A DNA stretch of 64,000 nucleotides from Myxococcota bacterium (GTDB lineage Bacteria > Myxococcota_A > Polyangia > JAAYKL01): contig JASJCT010000035.1 of NCBI GenBank assembly GCA_030065855.1, positions 1 through 64,000 on the forward strand, read 5' to 3'. Made by a program: the position numbers and the translations under genes. The notes below the pieces were generated by a model. The model did not search any database, was not told where the DNA came from, and worked only from the letters and a program-made list of their open reading frames with translations. Below, piece by piece: positions 24,443 to 32,664 of the stretch (positions are counted from its first letter, which is position 1; each line of letters starts with the position of its first letter).

Positions 24443-24862
24443 TCAATCCTCTTTCATCACCAGTGCAATGCCGCTGAGTACTTCTTCACCTTGTTGGTTG
24501 TGTACGACAGTGGAAAGCTCTAGGCGCTTTTTTTCGTCTATCTTTTTCACAATCTCGCATTCCGCCGTCAGCGTGTCGCCGAAATGCACGGGTTTGAGAA
24601 ACTTGAGGTCCTGCTTGAGGTAGATCGTTCCGGGACCGGGTAGTTTGGTTCCGAGCACCGTAGAAATCAAACCGGCCGACAGCATGCCATGCGCGATTCG
24701 GGTCTTGAACGGGCTCTTCTGCGCCATTTCTTGATTTATATGCACAGTATTGAAATCACCCGTAATACCGGCGTAGCTGTATACATCGTGCTCGGTGATG
24801 GTCTTGCTGAAACGGGCACGGTCGCCAATGCACAGCTCATCGTATCTTATATCTTTCGTCAT
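24443..24862 (-). CDS. phaJ: MaoC-like (R)-specific enoyl-CoA hydratase
   Basis: A 139-aa hot-dog-fold protein. The hydratase-2 motif YAGITGDFNTVHINQEMAQKS contains the catalytic Asp and His, followed by RIAHGMLSAGLISTVLGTKLPG. It hydrates trans-2-enoyl-CoA to (R)-3-hydroxyacyl-CoA, feeding the PHA synthase from fatty-acid oxidation. 9 bases downstream of phaC. Confidence 0.9.
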   Translation of the reverse strand: MTKDIRYDELCIGDRARFSKTITEHDVYSYAGITGDFNTVHINQEMAQKSPFKTRIAHGMLSAGLISTVLGTKLPGPGTIYLKQDLKFLKPVHFGDTLTAECEIVKKIDEKKRLELSTVVHNQQGEEVLSGIALVMKED

Positions 24863-24871
24863 TTTATTTAC

Positions 24872-26071
24872 CTATCGTTTGGTTTTCTTGGAGCTTGTTC
24901 GTGGTTTCGAAGGTTTTGAGGCTCTGCTTTGCGGTTTCTTTTTCATTGCTGTTGCAGCCTTTGGATTTAGTGCCGATCGCTTCATTGGTCTGTCGTCGAG
25001 ACACCGTTTAGACAGCCAGCTCGCGATAGCCGGTGCATATTCGGTCTGGGACCGGCTGCTTGTAAACAGTCCGATATGACCTGTCGGAAACGAAAGCACG
25101 GTTTTGTCCTTGCTGCTCACGAGGTCAGTAAAAGGCCTGCTACACGCAGGGGGAACAAGATTGTCCTTTTCACCGAATACATTTAGCACCGGTTGTTTAA
25201 TGCTCTTCAGATCCACCTTTCGCCCTCCCAGCTCGAATTCGCCTTTAACCAATTGGTTCTTTTGGTACATGCTTTTGATGAACTTCCTGTAAGCCTCTCC
25301 GGCCTGATCGGGCGAATCGAAGATCCATTTTTCCATGCGGATAAAATTGGCGGTAAACTCTTTGTCGCTCATTCGTTCTATGAAATCGACATACTTCTGA
25401 AACATCAATCGAAGCGGATTGAGCAGCAAAAATCCGCTGTTCATGAAATCTCCAGGCACATTGCCAAATGCCTGCACCATTCGATCCGGATCGAGGTAGC
25501 GGGACCACACATTGAGCAGGCCCGTGTCTGTATCGAAGTCGATGGGGGTTACCATGAGCGCAAGATTTTTTACCTTCTCGGGATAGAGGGCTGTGTAGAT
25601 ACTGCTGAAAGTGCCTCCCTGGCATATGCCGTAGACGGTGATCGCGTTCTGACCCGATCGTTGACGCACCATGTCAACCGCAAGGTTCATGTATCCGTCG
25701 ATATAATCCTCCATGGTGAGATATCTGTCCCCATGCGTGGGGTGGCCCCAATCCACGACATAGACATCCAACCCAGCCTCGAGAAACTTGCGCACCATGC
25801 TTCTGTTCGGTTGTAAATCAATCATGTAAAAGCGGTTGACCAAGGCGTAGAAAATGACCACCGGGATAGGCAGGGGCTTCTCGACCACCGGCTGATAGCG
25901 GTAGAGCTTCCAGCGGTCGATTGCCAGCACCTCTTCTTTGAGCGTTGTCCCGCTCGAAGTATCGATAGGTTCGGTGAGAGTTTTCATCCCAGCCAGCAGC
26001 TGTTCGTGGCGCTTGGAGAATCGTTCGGCGAACAAGGCCGAGAGTCTATCTAGATTATCTGTGTAGCTCAT
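24872..26071 (-). CDS. phaC: Class III polyhydroxyalkanoate synthase, catalytic subunit
   Basis: A 399-aa protein of the length typical for class III PhaC (about 355-400). Polymerises (R)-3-hydroxyacyl-CoA into PHA. The nucleophile Cys150 lies in the lipase-box-like VYGICQGGTF (G-x-C-x-G-G), with Asp303 in NVFGEKDNLVPP and His332 in PTGHIGLF completing the triad. The last 35 residues are Lys/Ser/Pro-rich and probably disordered. It lies 7 bases downstream of phaE, with which it forms the active complex. Promoter and element lie upstream of phaE. Confidence 0.95.
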   Translation of the reverse strand: MSYTDNLDRLSALFAERFSKRHEQLLAGMKTLTEPIDTSSGTTLKEEVLAIDRWKLYRYQPVVEKPLPIPVVIFYALVNRFYMIDLQPNRSMVRKFLEAGLDVYVVDWGHPTHGDRYLTMEDYIDGYMNLAVDMVRQRSGQNAITVYGICQGGTFSSIYTALYPEKVKNLALMVTPIDFDTDTGLLNVWSRYLDPDRMVQAFGNVPGDFMNSGFLLLNPLRLMFQKYVDFIERMSDKEFTANFIRMEKWIFDSPDQAGEAYRKFIKSMYQKNQLVKGEFELGGRKVDLKSIKQPVLNVFGEKDNLVPPACSRPFTDLVSSKDKTVLSFPTGHIGLFTSSRSQTEYAPAIASWLSKRCLDDRPMKRSALNPKAATAMKKKPQSRASKPSKPRTSSKKTKR

Positions 26072-26078
26072 TTTTACC

Positions 26079-27041
26079 TCAATACGGCTGTTTCAGAGTC
26101 GCCTGGTTTCTTTCCAGCTCAAAGACACGTTTCTTGAGCCGGTATATCTCTTGGTGTATCTCGTCTGCCTGAGACTGTGTAACCACCGGTGTGGGGTCGA
26201 GCATCTCTTCTATGAGGTCGTTTTTTGCCTTGTGAAAGTCCAAGCTGGTGTTGACCATGGCTTTGAGAGATTGACCGAAAAGTGGCGAGGAAAAGAACTC
26301 CTGATAGTGCCTTTCGCCGATGTCCAAAAACAGCATGTACAAACGGTCAACGGTTTGATCATCGACCTCCTCGTCGAGCAAGTCTCGCGATTCCCTTGCG
26401 ACTTCATCGAGGGCGGCCATGGTGGTTTGAAACAGCTTGCTGTAGAAATCCGAAGCTGCGGCTTGATACTTGAGAGCCGCGTCGATGTTTCTTTCGACGA
26501 TTTCTATAGATTCGCGGGCAGGCCCGATGGTCGGCATGTTTACAAAACGTCCCAGGGTTTTCTCGTAGCTTGCGAGCCATGCCAGATAAGTATCCTTCAC
26601 CGTTTTTGTGGGCGCGCCTTCTGCCTCAAGGTCGTCGTTGGCCTGTTTGGAAAAATCAGATGTAAAGTGAAACCAGTTTTGAAACATGGTTGTCCATGCC
26701 CGCAACCAAGCAGAACTAGCGGTTGTTCTGGCAGTGCCCAGTGCTCCTGGTCTTGATGCGTTAACTCGACCCATGTTCTCCCAGAGCTTGAGCATTGACC
26801 CATAAGCGTTAATGCTGTTTAGAAAGTCAGGCATCAAATTGACGGGCCACGCCGGCTCTGCTTCGGTCCAAGCCTTAACGCCCGCTGTTGGATCAATCTG
26901 AGATGCTCCTGCAATGCTCTGAGACATTGCCTTGGACGCGTTGAGCATCGTTTCAAACCACTGTTCTTGAAGACTGGAAAAAACGCCGAAGATCGAACCC
27001 GTGTTCGTGTTATCGGTATTTTCTTTTGTGTATTCTGTCAT
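26079..27041 (-). CDS. phaE: Class III PHA synthase subunit PhaE
   Basis: A 320-aa, mostly helical protein with the PhaE region WMDSMNAYGSML-like (MPDFLNSINAYGSMLKLWEN) and WLASYEKTLGRFVNMPTIGPARE, followed by DQTVDRLYMLFLDIGERHYQEFFSS and a C-terminal leucine-rich coiled coil (IHQEIYRLKKRVFELERNQA). It activates PhaC and has no catalytic site. It is the first gene of the leftward pha operon and is preceded by a -24/-12 element (27139-27154) and the 32-bp element at 27251. Confidence 0.9.
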   Translation of the reverse strand: MTEYTKENTDNTNTGSIFGVFSSLQEQWFETMLNASKAMSQSIAGASQIDPTAGVKAWTEAEPAWPVNLMPDFLNSINAYGSMLKLWENMGRVNASRPGALGTARTTASSAWLRAWTTMFQNWFHFTSDFSKQANDDLEAEGAPTKTVKDTYLAWLASYEKTLGRFVNMPTIGPARESIEIVERNIDAALKYQAAASDFYSKLFQTTMAALDEVARESRDLLDEEVDDQTVDRLYMLFLDIGERHYQEFFSSPLFGQSLKAMVNTSLDFHKAKNDLIEEMLDPTPVVTQSQADEIHQEIYRLKKRVFELERNQATLKQPY

Positions 27042-27138
27042 GTTGCGAACCTTGCTCCTTTACCCGAGCACCTCTACAGAAAGCACATCAAGCATCTTTA
27101 CCTGCAGTGCTTCTCTGTTCTGTTGGGCGCACGAGGCA

Positions 27139-27154
27139 TGCAAAGGATATGCCA
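27139..27154 (-). promoter_or_regulatory. Sigma-54-like promoter of the pha operon
   Basis: Minus strand reads TGGCATATCCTTTGCA with TGGCA at -24, TTTGCA at -12 and GG-N10-GC. Predicted start near 27127, leader about 86 bases before phaE. The GG lies 97 bases from the element at 27251. Confidence 0.75.
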
Positions 27155-27250
27155 ATTTGCGTGGAGCAGGGTCTCTCTTTATAAGCCAGCTGTCGGCGAT
27201 CGCCTTTGTTTTGTCGTTAAAAAATCTGATGGCGAGGTCGAGACTGTCCT

Positions 27251-27282
27251 GCGGCGGATCGTCACATGTGGCAGATGGTCAC
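27251..27282. promoter_or_regulatory. 32-bp tandem-palindrome element, site D (pha operon)
   Basis: Half-sites in order: GCGGC, 5 bases, GTCAC, AT, GTGGC, 5 bases, GTCAC. It sits between the phaE promoter and the 3' end of the ompA-like gene. Its right flank (ATCCCA and CACTTGGATTGCG) is also recognisable beside site C. Confidence 0.75.
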
Positions 27283-27374
27283 ATACTTCTATCCCATTTT
27301 ACAACAGCGTTTGAGGATTCACTTGGATTGCGACTGGGTCGATCGGGGGTTCGGTTCATCGACCTGCTGTTTGC

Positions 27375-28901
27375 CTATTCGTTGATGATAAGCACTTCGA
27401 TGCGGCGATTCTTTTCACGGCCGTCTTTAGAGTCGTTGGAAGCCACCGGCGCGTTTTCTCCCATGCCCTTGGATTGCACGCGCTTAGGGTTAATCTTTCC
27501 AACCGTGGTCAGGAACTCGGCCACGCTCTCAGCGCGCCCGATGGAAAGTTTAAGGTTCCTGTCCTCGCTGCCCTTTGAATCCGTGTGACCCGTCACGAGC
27601 ACGGTTGCTTTGGGGAAGATGTTGATGGCAGTAACGATTTTGTCGAGGATGCCAAAGTTTTTTGATCCGATATCCACGCTCCGTCTGGGAAAGTCGAAAC
27701 CATGGGCATCGATGACGATGTTGTCACCCTTGCGAGAGACATAGGCTTCACTGGCGACAAATAGCGCCTGAACGTCGTCGAATCGCTTCTCAGCGGCGGC
27801 TGATTGCTGCCTGGCTGCCTCGGCAGCGGCCAATTTTGATGCGGCTTCCGCCTGCAACTTAGCGATCTCGGATTTGCTGGCCTTCTGCATGCCTTCGAGC
27901 TGTTGCCTGAGCTCTTCGAGCTGTGCTTTATGCGTTGCCATCAGGTTGGCCATCTCCTTGCTCATCTTCTTTTGTCGGGCTGCGGACATTTTTCGCATAT
28001 CTTCGATAGCCGTGAGCAATCCCTCGATGGCGCTCCGGATCGACTTGACCGCCGCTGCGTCGGATTCATCAAACGGCAAATCCTGCTGAAGCGGTGCGTT
28101 GATGACTTCGAGTTGCGCCTGGTGCCAGAGCACGATATCCTCAAACTCGTAGTCATCCTCATCGAACATCTTTGCCAGTGCGGTAATATCCATGGCCCGA
28201 CCGGCAAACCAGATCGCCAACCGAGCGCGTTCGTTGGCTTTTTCAGTATTGGTGCGGTCCGCTTCGAGAACTGAGCTCACGAGTGCCAGCTCGGCCTTTG
28301 CCTTATCGAGAGTTTTGGGCGCGTAGTCATCAGCGTCCATGTCCTCAGCTTTTTTAACAGCCGCCTCGGCCGCTGCTTTGGTGCCTTCCTTGAGCGCTTT
28401 GACCTCAAGATCCGCATAAGCGGCAATCAATTCCGGGTGACGTTTCCTGGCCTCGCTCAGTTTCCTGTCCTCGATGAGACGCGTCGCAGATTTCAGTGAC
28501 GCGTCGGCCTTTTTGAAGGCCGACGCATATAGCGAATCAGCGCCCTCGGCCTTGGCGCGTTCCCGGGTCTCCAGCACCTCAGAGAACTCGTCATTGACCA
28601 CGGTCATCGTTTCGACCATCTGGTCATACACGGAGAGCCCCTCCTTGGCCGCTCGATTGGCCTCGTCTTTTTTCGCGTCTTTTGCGAGGCTTACCGCCTT
28701 TTCCAGCAGCTCATTTGCTTTGGCGTGCGCTTCGGGCGCAAGCAGCTCAGATCCCTTGCCCCTGGCGTCCGCGAGGTTCAAGCTGAGCTGGTTGACAACA
28801 TCGTACTGACGCAGGATATCTTGCCGAGTGAGCCCTCCTGTGGCACACCCCGCCGCTAGAATGGATGCGAGAACGACAACTTTCGATTTGACAGACATCA
28901 T
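27375..28901 (-). CDS. OmpA-like peptidoglycan-associated lipoprotein with DUF4398-type helical region
   Basis: 508 aa from the ATG at 28901 (AAGGAG 9 bases upstream). The lipobox LAAGC gives a lipoprotein anchored at Cys. The middle part is a long, Ala/Lys/Glu-rich helical region with DUF4398-like repeats (AHAKANELLEKAVSLAKDAKKDEA), then a coiled coil (LAAAEAARQQSAAAEKRFDDVQ). The C-terminal OmpA domain starts around residue 385 and has the peptidoglycan-binding motif TGHTDSKGSEDRNLKLSIGRAESV and the Arg-containing DGREKNRRIEVLI. It would tether the outer membrane to peptidoglycan. A decayed paralogue lies at 18042-18367. A sigma-54-like promoter lies about 146 bases upstream. Confidence 0.88.
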   Translation of the reverse strand: MMSVKSKVVVLASILAAGCATGGLTRQDILRQYDVVNQLSLNLADARGKGSELLAPEAHAKANELLEKAVSLAKDAKKDEANRAAKEGLSVYDQMVETMTVVNDEFSEVLETRERAKAEGADSLYASAFKKADASLKSATRLIEDRKLSEARKRHPELIAAYADLEVKALKEGTKAAAEAAVKKAEDMDADDYAPKTLDKAKAELALVSSVLEADRTNTEKANERARLAIWFAGRAMDITALAKMFDEDDYEFEDIVLWHQAQLEVINAPLQQDLPFDESDAAAVKSIRSAIEGLLTAIEDMRKMSAARQKKMSKEMANLMATHKAQLEELRQQLEGMQKASKSEIAKLQAEAASKLAAAEAARQQSAAAEKRFDDVQALFVASEAYVSRKGDNIVIDAHGFDFPRRSVDIGSKNFGILDKIVTAINIFPKATVLVTGHTDSKGSEDRNLKLSIGRAESVAEFLTTVGKINPKRVQSKGMGENAPVASNDSKDGREKNRRIEVLIINE

Positions 28902-29046
28902 TAACTTTTTCTCCTTGTTGTGGGACATCAAAGCCCAGTTTCATATTGGTAATGCGACAATCGCATGAGCAACCACTTATCTAGAAGAAGACCTGCGCGG
29001 TTAGGTCATGTCATCTAGTAACGAGGGTTCGCGGCTCGGTCAAATT

Positions 29047-29062
29047 TGCATATTCCATGCCA
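29047..29062 (-). promoter_or_regulatory. Sigma-54-like promoter of the OmpA-like gene
   Basis: Minus strand reads TGGCATGGAATATGCA: TGGCA at -24, ATGCA at -12, GG-N10-GC. Predicted start near 29035, leader about 134 bases. No full 32-bp element was found upstream, only a poor GTGTG-N5-GCCGT at 29117. The rest of 28902-29307 shows no gene or clear signal. Confidence 0.6.
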
Positions 29063-29307
29063 TTCATGCATTGCAACAAACAGCCAAATGTCAAATCCCC
29101 GCTTAAATACTCAATAGTGTGACGCTGCCGTACTTCTTGGATAAGGTATCCCGTTCAAACCAAAAAATATTGCACAAAACAGAATAATGGGACAAATGGA
29201 GAAACTGTCGGCCGTACTGACCAGGGACCATTTGAAAGTTATTCTTGCGCGAACCCGAATCGTCGACCTGTAAAGACCGACCTGTAAGGGCCTAGAGAGG
29301 TTAATCG

Positions 29308-30072
29308 ATGAATCTTTTGCTCTTCATTCTAGCGATCTTCATTTCCTTCGTGGTGGTGCGTATTGGTGCGGTCGCATTCAATCTAACGGGTATGTCTTGG
29401 TCGCAAGCCAAGTTCCAATCCCTATCGTGCTTCTCCGGCACCGGCTACACCACGCGCGAAGCAGAAATGATTGTCAGTCATAGGATAAGAAGGCGGATCG
29501 CGAGCACCTTGATGATCTTAGGGAACGCGGGTTTGGTAACGCTCATCGCAACCTTTGCCAACTCGATAAGCACTAGAGGGATTACCGGCATGTTTGAGAT
29601 TCCCTTCTTACATGTCTTCTTGCCGACGGCCCTTGTCCCCTTGGTAAATCTGGTTATTATTGCCGTTATCCTGATTATACTCGTTAAGCTTTTCGGAGGC
29701 GAAAAGTTGCGTCGCCGGATGACCGCCTACGCGAGAAAGGTACTGATCAAGAAACAGATCGTTCAGGAAGTGCCTTTTGAGGAGCTTTTGATCTCAGGTA
29801 GCGATTATGGTGTCACGCGACTTCAGGTCGGTGTGGGGTGCCGGATCATCGGCAAGACCTTACTCGACGCCAAGCTCAGACAGCAGGATATCACAGTCCT
29901 CGCCATAGAGCGCCGAAACAAAGTAATCCCCAATCCTGGGCCGAACGAATCGGTGCAGGAAACTGATCAGTTGCTTTGTTTCGGCAAGCTTGAAAACATA
30001 AGGGCCCTAGCGGCCGATGTTACGGGGTTGGCATCGGCTGGCGACGAAGAACGTCAATGGAACCAGGAATAG
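29308..30072 (+). CDS. Membrane protein with TrkA C-terminal (RCK_C) domain
   Basis: A 254-aa protein. Three hydrophobic segments at about 3-25, 68-90 and 103-130 flank a pore-like sequence SLSCFSGTGYTTREAEMIVSH that resembles the K+-channel/TrkH selectivity region (G-T-G-Y/F-T-T). Residues about 160-245 are a TrkA_C domain (LQVGVGCRIIGKTLLDAKLRQQDITVLAIERRNKVIPNPGPNE) that binds a ligand in K+ transport and channel proteins. It may gate K+ or another cation. It starts with a standard ATG after a leader containing a duplicated GACCTGTAA. No partner gene is adjacent. Confidence 0.75.
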   Translation: MNLLLFILAIFISFVVVRIGAVAFNLTGMSWSQAKFQSLSCFSGTGYTTREAEMIVSHRIRRRIASTLMILGNAGLVTLIATFANSISTRGITGMFEIPFLHVFLPTALVPLVNLVIIAVILIILVKLFGGEKLRRRMTAYARKVLIKKQIVQEVPFEELLISGSDYGVTRLQVGVGCRIIGKTLLDAKLRQQDITVLAIERRNKVIPNPGPNESVQETDQLLCFGKLENIRALAADVTGLASAGDEERQWNQE

Positions 30073-30196
30073 GGAACGAAAAAATGCGGGGTCAACAACC
30101 TCGTCTTTTTCATCCCACGGCAGATTGATCCGCCACAGTCATGAAAGGTATGCGACTGCTATGTCAGCTGTATTGTGTTTTGTACGGTGTTGTCCT

Positions 30197-30228
30197 GTGT
30201 CGATCAGACACATGTGGCGAATAGACAC
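30197..30228. promoter_or_regulatory. 32-bp tandem-palindrome element, site E (no adjacent promoter)
   Basis: Half-sites in order: GTGTC, 5 bases, GACAC, AT, GTGGC, 5 bases, GACAC. It is the best match of all. It lies in a 315-base gap between two convergent genes, where no promoter should be needed. No -24/-12 element occurs within about 150 bases on either side. The nearest is the V-ATPase promoter, 654 bases to the right. Confidence 0.75.
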
Positions 30229-30387
30229 GTCGGCAACTCCTGCTCAGGAAAAATTCGATTAAAAAGGAATGTTCTTTAGGGTCCTTGTCTATTAAAGGCT
30301 GGGATCACGACAGTTTTCTTATTTCAGGGATGACTCTCATTGGGGAGCCAGTGACGGATATATAGAAGTGGTGGGTACTAGGACGGT

Positions 30388-30720
30388 TCATTGTTCCAGG
30401 CTCTTGATGTCTTTCATAAGGAAATAGGTCAAGATGACTCTGATGACGACGACGGCTCCCAATTGGCCAAGAGATTCCCAAGTAGGCATCACAGCGGATT
30501 TAACCACGTCGGCTCCCACCAGAAAACCCAATCCGAGAGAAAGAGAATGGCCGAGTCTAAGACGGCTTTTTGTTAGACCAGTGAAATCGTCTTTGTTTTT
30601 GTAGAGAGTTATCATGAATATCCAGATCGCCTGAATACTCCCAATAACAATCACGAAGGCCGCGGCAACTTCCGCAAAATAAGCTGCGTACTCGGCTACT
30701 ATCTTAACGATGTCATCCAT
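30388..30720 (-). CDS. DUF1622 membrane protein
   Basis: 110 aa from the ATG at 30720 (MDDIVKIVAEYAAYFAEVAAAFVIVIGS), ignoring a 10-residue open extension. Three transmembrane helices: about 15-38, 60-82 and 85-103. The segment TKSRLRLGHSLSLGLGFLVGADVVKSAV is the hallmark of DUF1622. Function unknown; the family often occurs near stress and ion-transport genes. Divergent from the V-ATPase operon. Confidence 0.8.
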   Translation of the reverse strand: MDDIVKIVAEYAAYFAEVAAAFVIVIGSIQAIWIFMITLYKNKDDFTGLTKSRLRLGHSLSLGLGFLVGADVVKSAVMPTWESLGQLGAVVVIRVILTYFLMKDIKSLEQ

Positions 30721-30768
30721 TGATGTGCTGCTCCGCCTATGCCACCTCAAGGGAGGCCATTAACTAAA

Positions 30769-30792
30769 CCGAGCGAAGCTCGGATTTTTTTT
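30769..30792 (+). terminator. Intrinsic terminator on the plus strand between DUF1622 and the V-ATPase operon
   Basis: CCGAGC, loop GAA, GCTCGG, then A and eight T (30785-30792). This is a strong terminator for rightward transcription, yet the nearest rightward gene ends at 30072. It therefore suggests an unannotated rightward transcript across 30.2-30.8 kb, antisense to DUF1622. Confidence 0.8.
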
Positions 30793-30882
30793 CTATCCCA
30801 GAAGGACAAGCTCGTCAAAGGCATTACTGCGTTGGAGCTAGTACGACTCAGTCAAATTATAATTTTAGAATAGAATCCGATA

Positions 30883-30898
30883 TGGCACTGCGATTGCA
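30883..30898 (+). promoter_or_regulatory. Sigma-54 promoter of the V-ATPase operon
   Basis: TGGCACTGCGATTGCA matches the sigma-54 consensus TGGCAC-N5-TTGCA exactly. Predicted start near 30909, about 100 bases before the first small gene. No 32-bp element lies within 68-101 bases upstream, where the terminator sits. The closest is site E, 654 bases away. Confidence 0.85.
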
Positions 30899-31009
30899 TA
30901 TATCCAAGAAATCGACGGTAGCCTCGAAACTCGGATTATTTGGAGCTTGACACACGATGACGGCTAACTTTCGAAGCAATGCAAGCGAGCAAGAAAGAGG
31001 AAAACGTTT

Positions 31010-31300
31010 ATGAGAGCTAATCTAGAAGAAGACGGGAAGATTATCGCCAGGAATATAGAAGTTACCGTTACAAGCGGTAAACCTAATCCACAGACCAGGA
31101 AAGTCCCGGCCGACGACTGTCGGTTTAAGATCTCCTCCTCAGTTCACGTGAATATAATCGCCCGACATCGCTTGATTTTTAATAACAATACCGTGCGCAC
31201 ATTGAACATTGATGAAATCTCTGGAGACCATACGACAGGGACGGTGACTCGCCAGATCATCGAAGGAACCCTCGGTTCTTCAAAAATGGTTAAAAAATAG
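31010..31300 (+). CDS. Small protein of unknown function at the head of the V-ATPase operon
   Basis: A 96-aa soluble protein (MRANLEEDGKIIARNIEVTV; DDCRFKISSSVHVNIIARHRLIFNN). Beta-rich pattern, one Cys, no membrane segment. I do not recognise the family. AAGAGGAAAA precedes the ATG. It lies 22 bases before the V-ATPase B gene and shares its promoter, so it may be an assembly or regulatory factor. Confidence 0.6.
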   Translation: MRANLEEDGKIIARNIEVTVTSGKPNPQTRKVPADDCRFKISSSVHVNIIARHRLIFNNNTVRTLNIDEISGDHTTGTVTRQIIEGTLGSSKMVKK

Positions 31301-31322
31301 CAAGAGGAAAGGTAGCCTCCGT

Positions 31323-32663
31323 ATGGTTCAGGAGTTGATTCGTCACACACGGGTGCAGGACATCATCGGGGACGCGATTCGCGTCAAGGCAGAAGGGGCG
31401 GCGTTCGGGGATCTCGCGGTAGTGGAAAACGCCGACGGTGAGGTTTCCCTAGCCAAGGTGGTCGAGCTCAATCGGGACTTGGTGAGCCTCCAGGTGTTTG
31501 CCGGCGGTAAGGGACTCTCCACCGCAGCCAACGTGCGGTTCCTGGGACATCAGCCGGATGTCGTCTATTCCGATAAAATATTGGGCCGGATCTTGAGAGG
31601 CTCGGGAGAGCCTTTGGACGATGGTCCGGATCTCACGGGTGAGCCGCGAATAGCAGTGGGGGGACCCACGGTGAATCCGATGATGCGGATTGTGCCAAAG
31701 AAGATGATTCAGACCAATGTGCCGATGATTGACATCTTCAACAGTTTGGTGGAGAGCCAGAAAATACCCATCTTCTCTGTGGCCGGTGAGCCCTACAATG
31801 AGCTTTTGGCCCGCATCGGCTTTCAGGCAGACGCCGATGTCGTGGTGTTCGGCGGGCTCGGTCTCATCTTCGACGACTTCCATTTTTTCCGAACCGCCTT
31901 CGAGGAGCACGGAGTGTTTCACCGAACCGTCATGTTCGTAAACCAGGCTTCGGATCCCATCGTGGAGCGGCTCCTGATTCCGGACATGGCCTTGGCCGTG
32001 GCTGAGACGTTCGCGGTGGAGGAGAACAAGCGCGTGCTGGTACTGCTCACCGATATGACCGCCTTTGCCGACGCTCTCAAGGAGAGCAGCATCTCCCTGG
32101 AACGGGTGCCGGCCACACGGGGATATACCGGCGATCTCTACACCCAGCTCGCCCAACGGTACGAAAAAGCGTGCGATTTCAAAGGAGCCGGTTCCGTGAC
32201 GATTCTCACGGTGACAACCATGCCCGGCGATGACGTAACCCATCCTGTGCCGGACAATACCGGATACATCACCGAGGGGCAGTTCTACCTGCATGCCGGC
32301 ATGATCGATCCATTCGGCTCTCTTTCAAGGCTCAAACAGCACGTCATCGGCAAGGTGACCCGGGAGGATCACGCCCAGATTATGAACACGATGATCCGGC
32401 TCTACTCCAGCGCAATAGAGGCGGAGAAGAAGCAGGCCATGGCGTTCGAGCTCTCGCCTTTCGACCAGAAGCTGCTTCGATTCGGCGAGCTGTTCAAGGA
32501 GCGATTCATGGATATTCGAGTCTCCCTCGCCCTCGTAGAAGCATTGGATCTCTGCTGGGAGACCCTGGCCGACTGCTTCGGGGCGGACGAGCTGCTGATG
32601 AAACAGTCCCTGGTGGATAAGTACTTTCCCCAAAAGGACCCAGAATTATCAGGAGCCGAGTGA
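31323..32663 (+). CDS. ntpB: V-type ATP synthase subunit B
   Basis: A 446-aa non-catalytic nucleotide-binding subunit of the A3B3 head. Beta-barrel at 1-75, then LGRILRGSGEPLDDGP, and GEPYNELLARIGFQADADVVVFGGLGL, where a P-loop would be in catalytic subunits; the B subunit lacks GxxGxGKT as usual. The conserved MTAFADALKESSISLERVPATRGYTGDLYTQLAQRYEKA follows. It forms the head with subunit A, whose gene is last in this operon. In spirochaete-type operons A directly precedes B. Confidence 0.93.
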   Translation: MVQELIRHTRVQDIIGDAIRVKAEGAAFGDLAVVENADGEVSLAKVVELNRDLVSLQVFAGGKGLSTAANVRFLGHQPDVVYSDKILGRILRGSGEPLDDGPDLTGEPRIAVGGPTVNPMMRIVPKKMIQTNVPMIDIFNSLVESQKIPIFSVAGEPYNELLARIGFQADADVVVFGGLGLIFDDFHFFRTAFEEHGVFHRTVMFVNQASDPIVERLLIPDMALAVAETFAVEENKRVLVLLTDMTAFADALKESSISLERVPATRGYTGDLYTQLAQRYEKACDFKGAGSVTILTVTTMPGDDVTHPVPDNTGYITEGQFYLHAGMIDPFGSLSRLKQHVIGKVTREDHAQIMNTMIRLYSSAIEAEKKQAMAFELSPFDQKLLRFGELFKERFMDIRVSLALVEALDLCWETLADCFGADELLMKQSLVDKYFPQKDPELSGAE

Positions 32664-32664
32664 G

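Noticed and set aside
30728-30744. GG-N10-GC match facing DUF1622 (minus strand TGGCATAGGCGGAGCA)
   Set aside because: The -12 block lacks TTGC and the predicted start would fall on the start codon.
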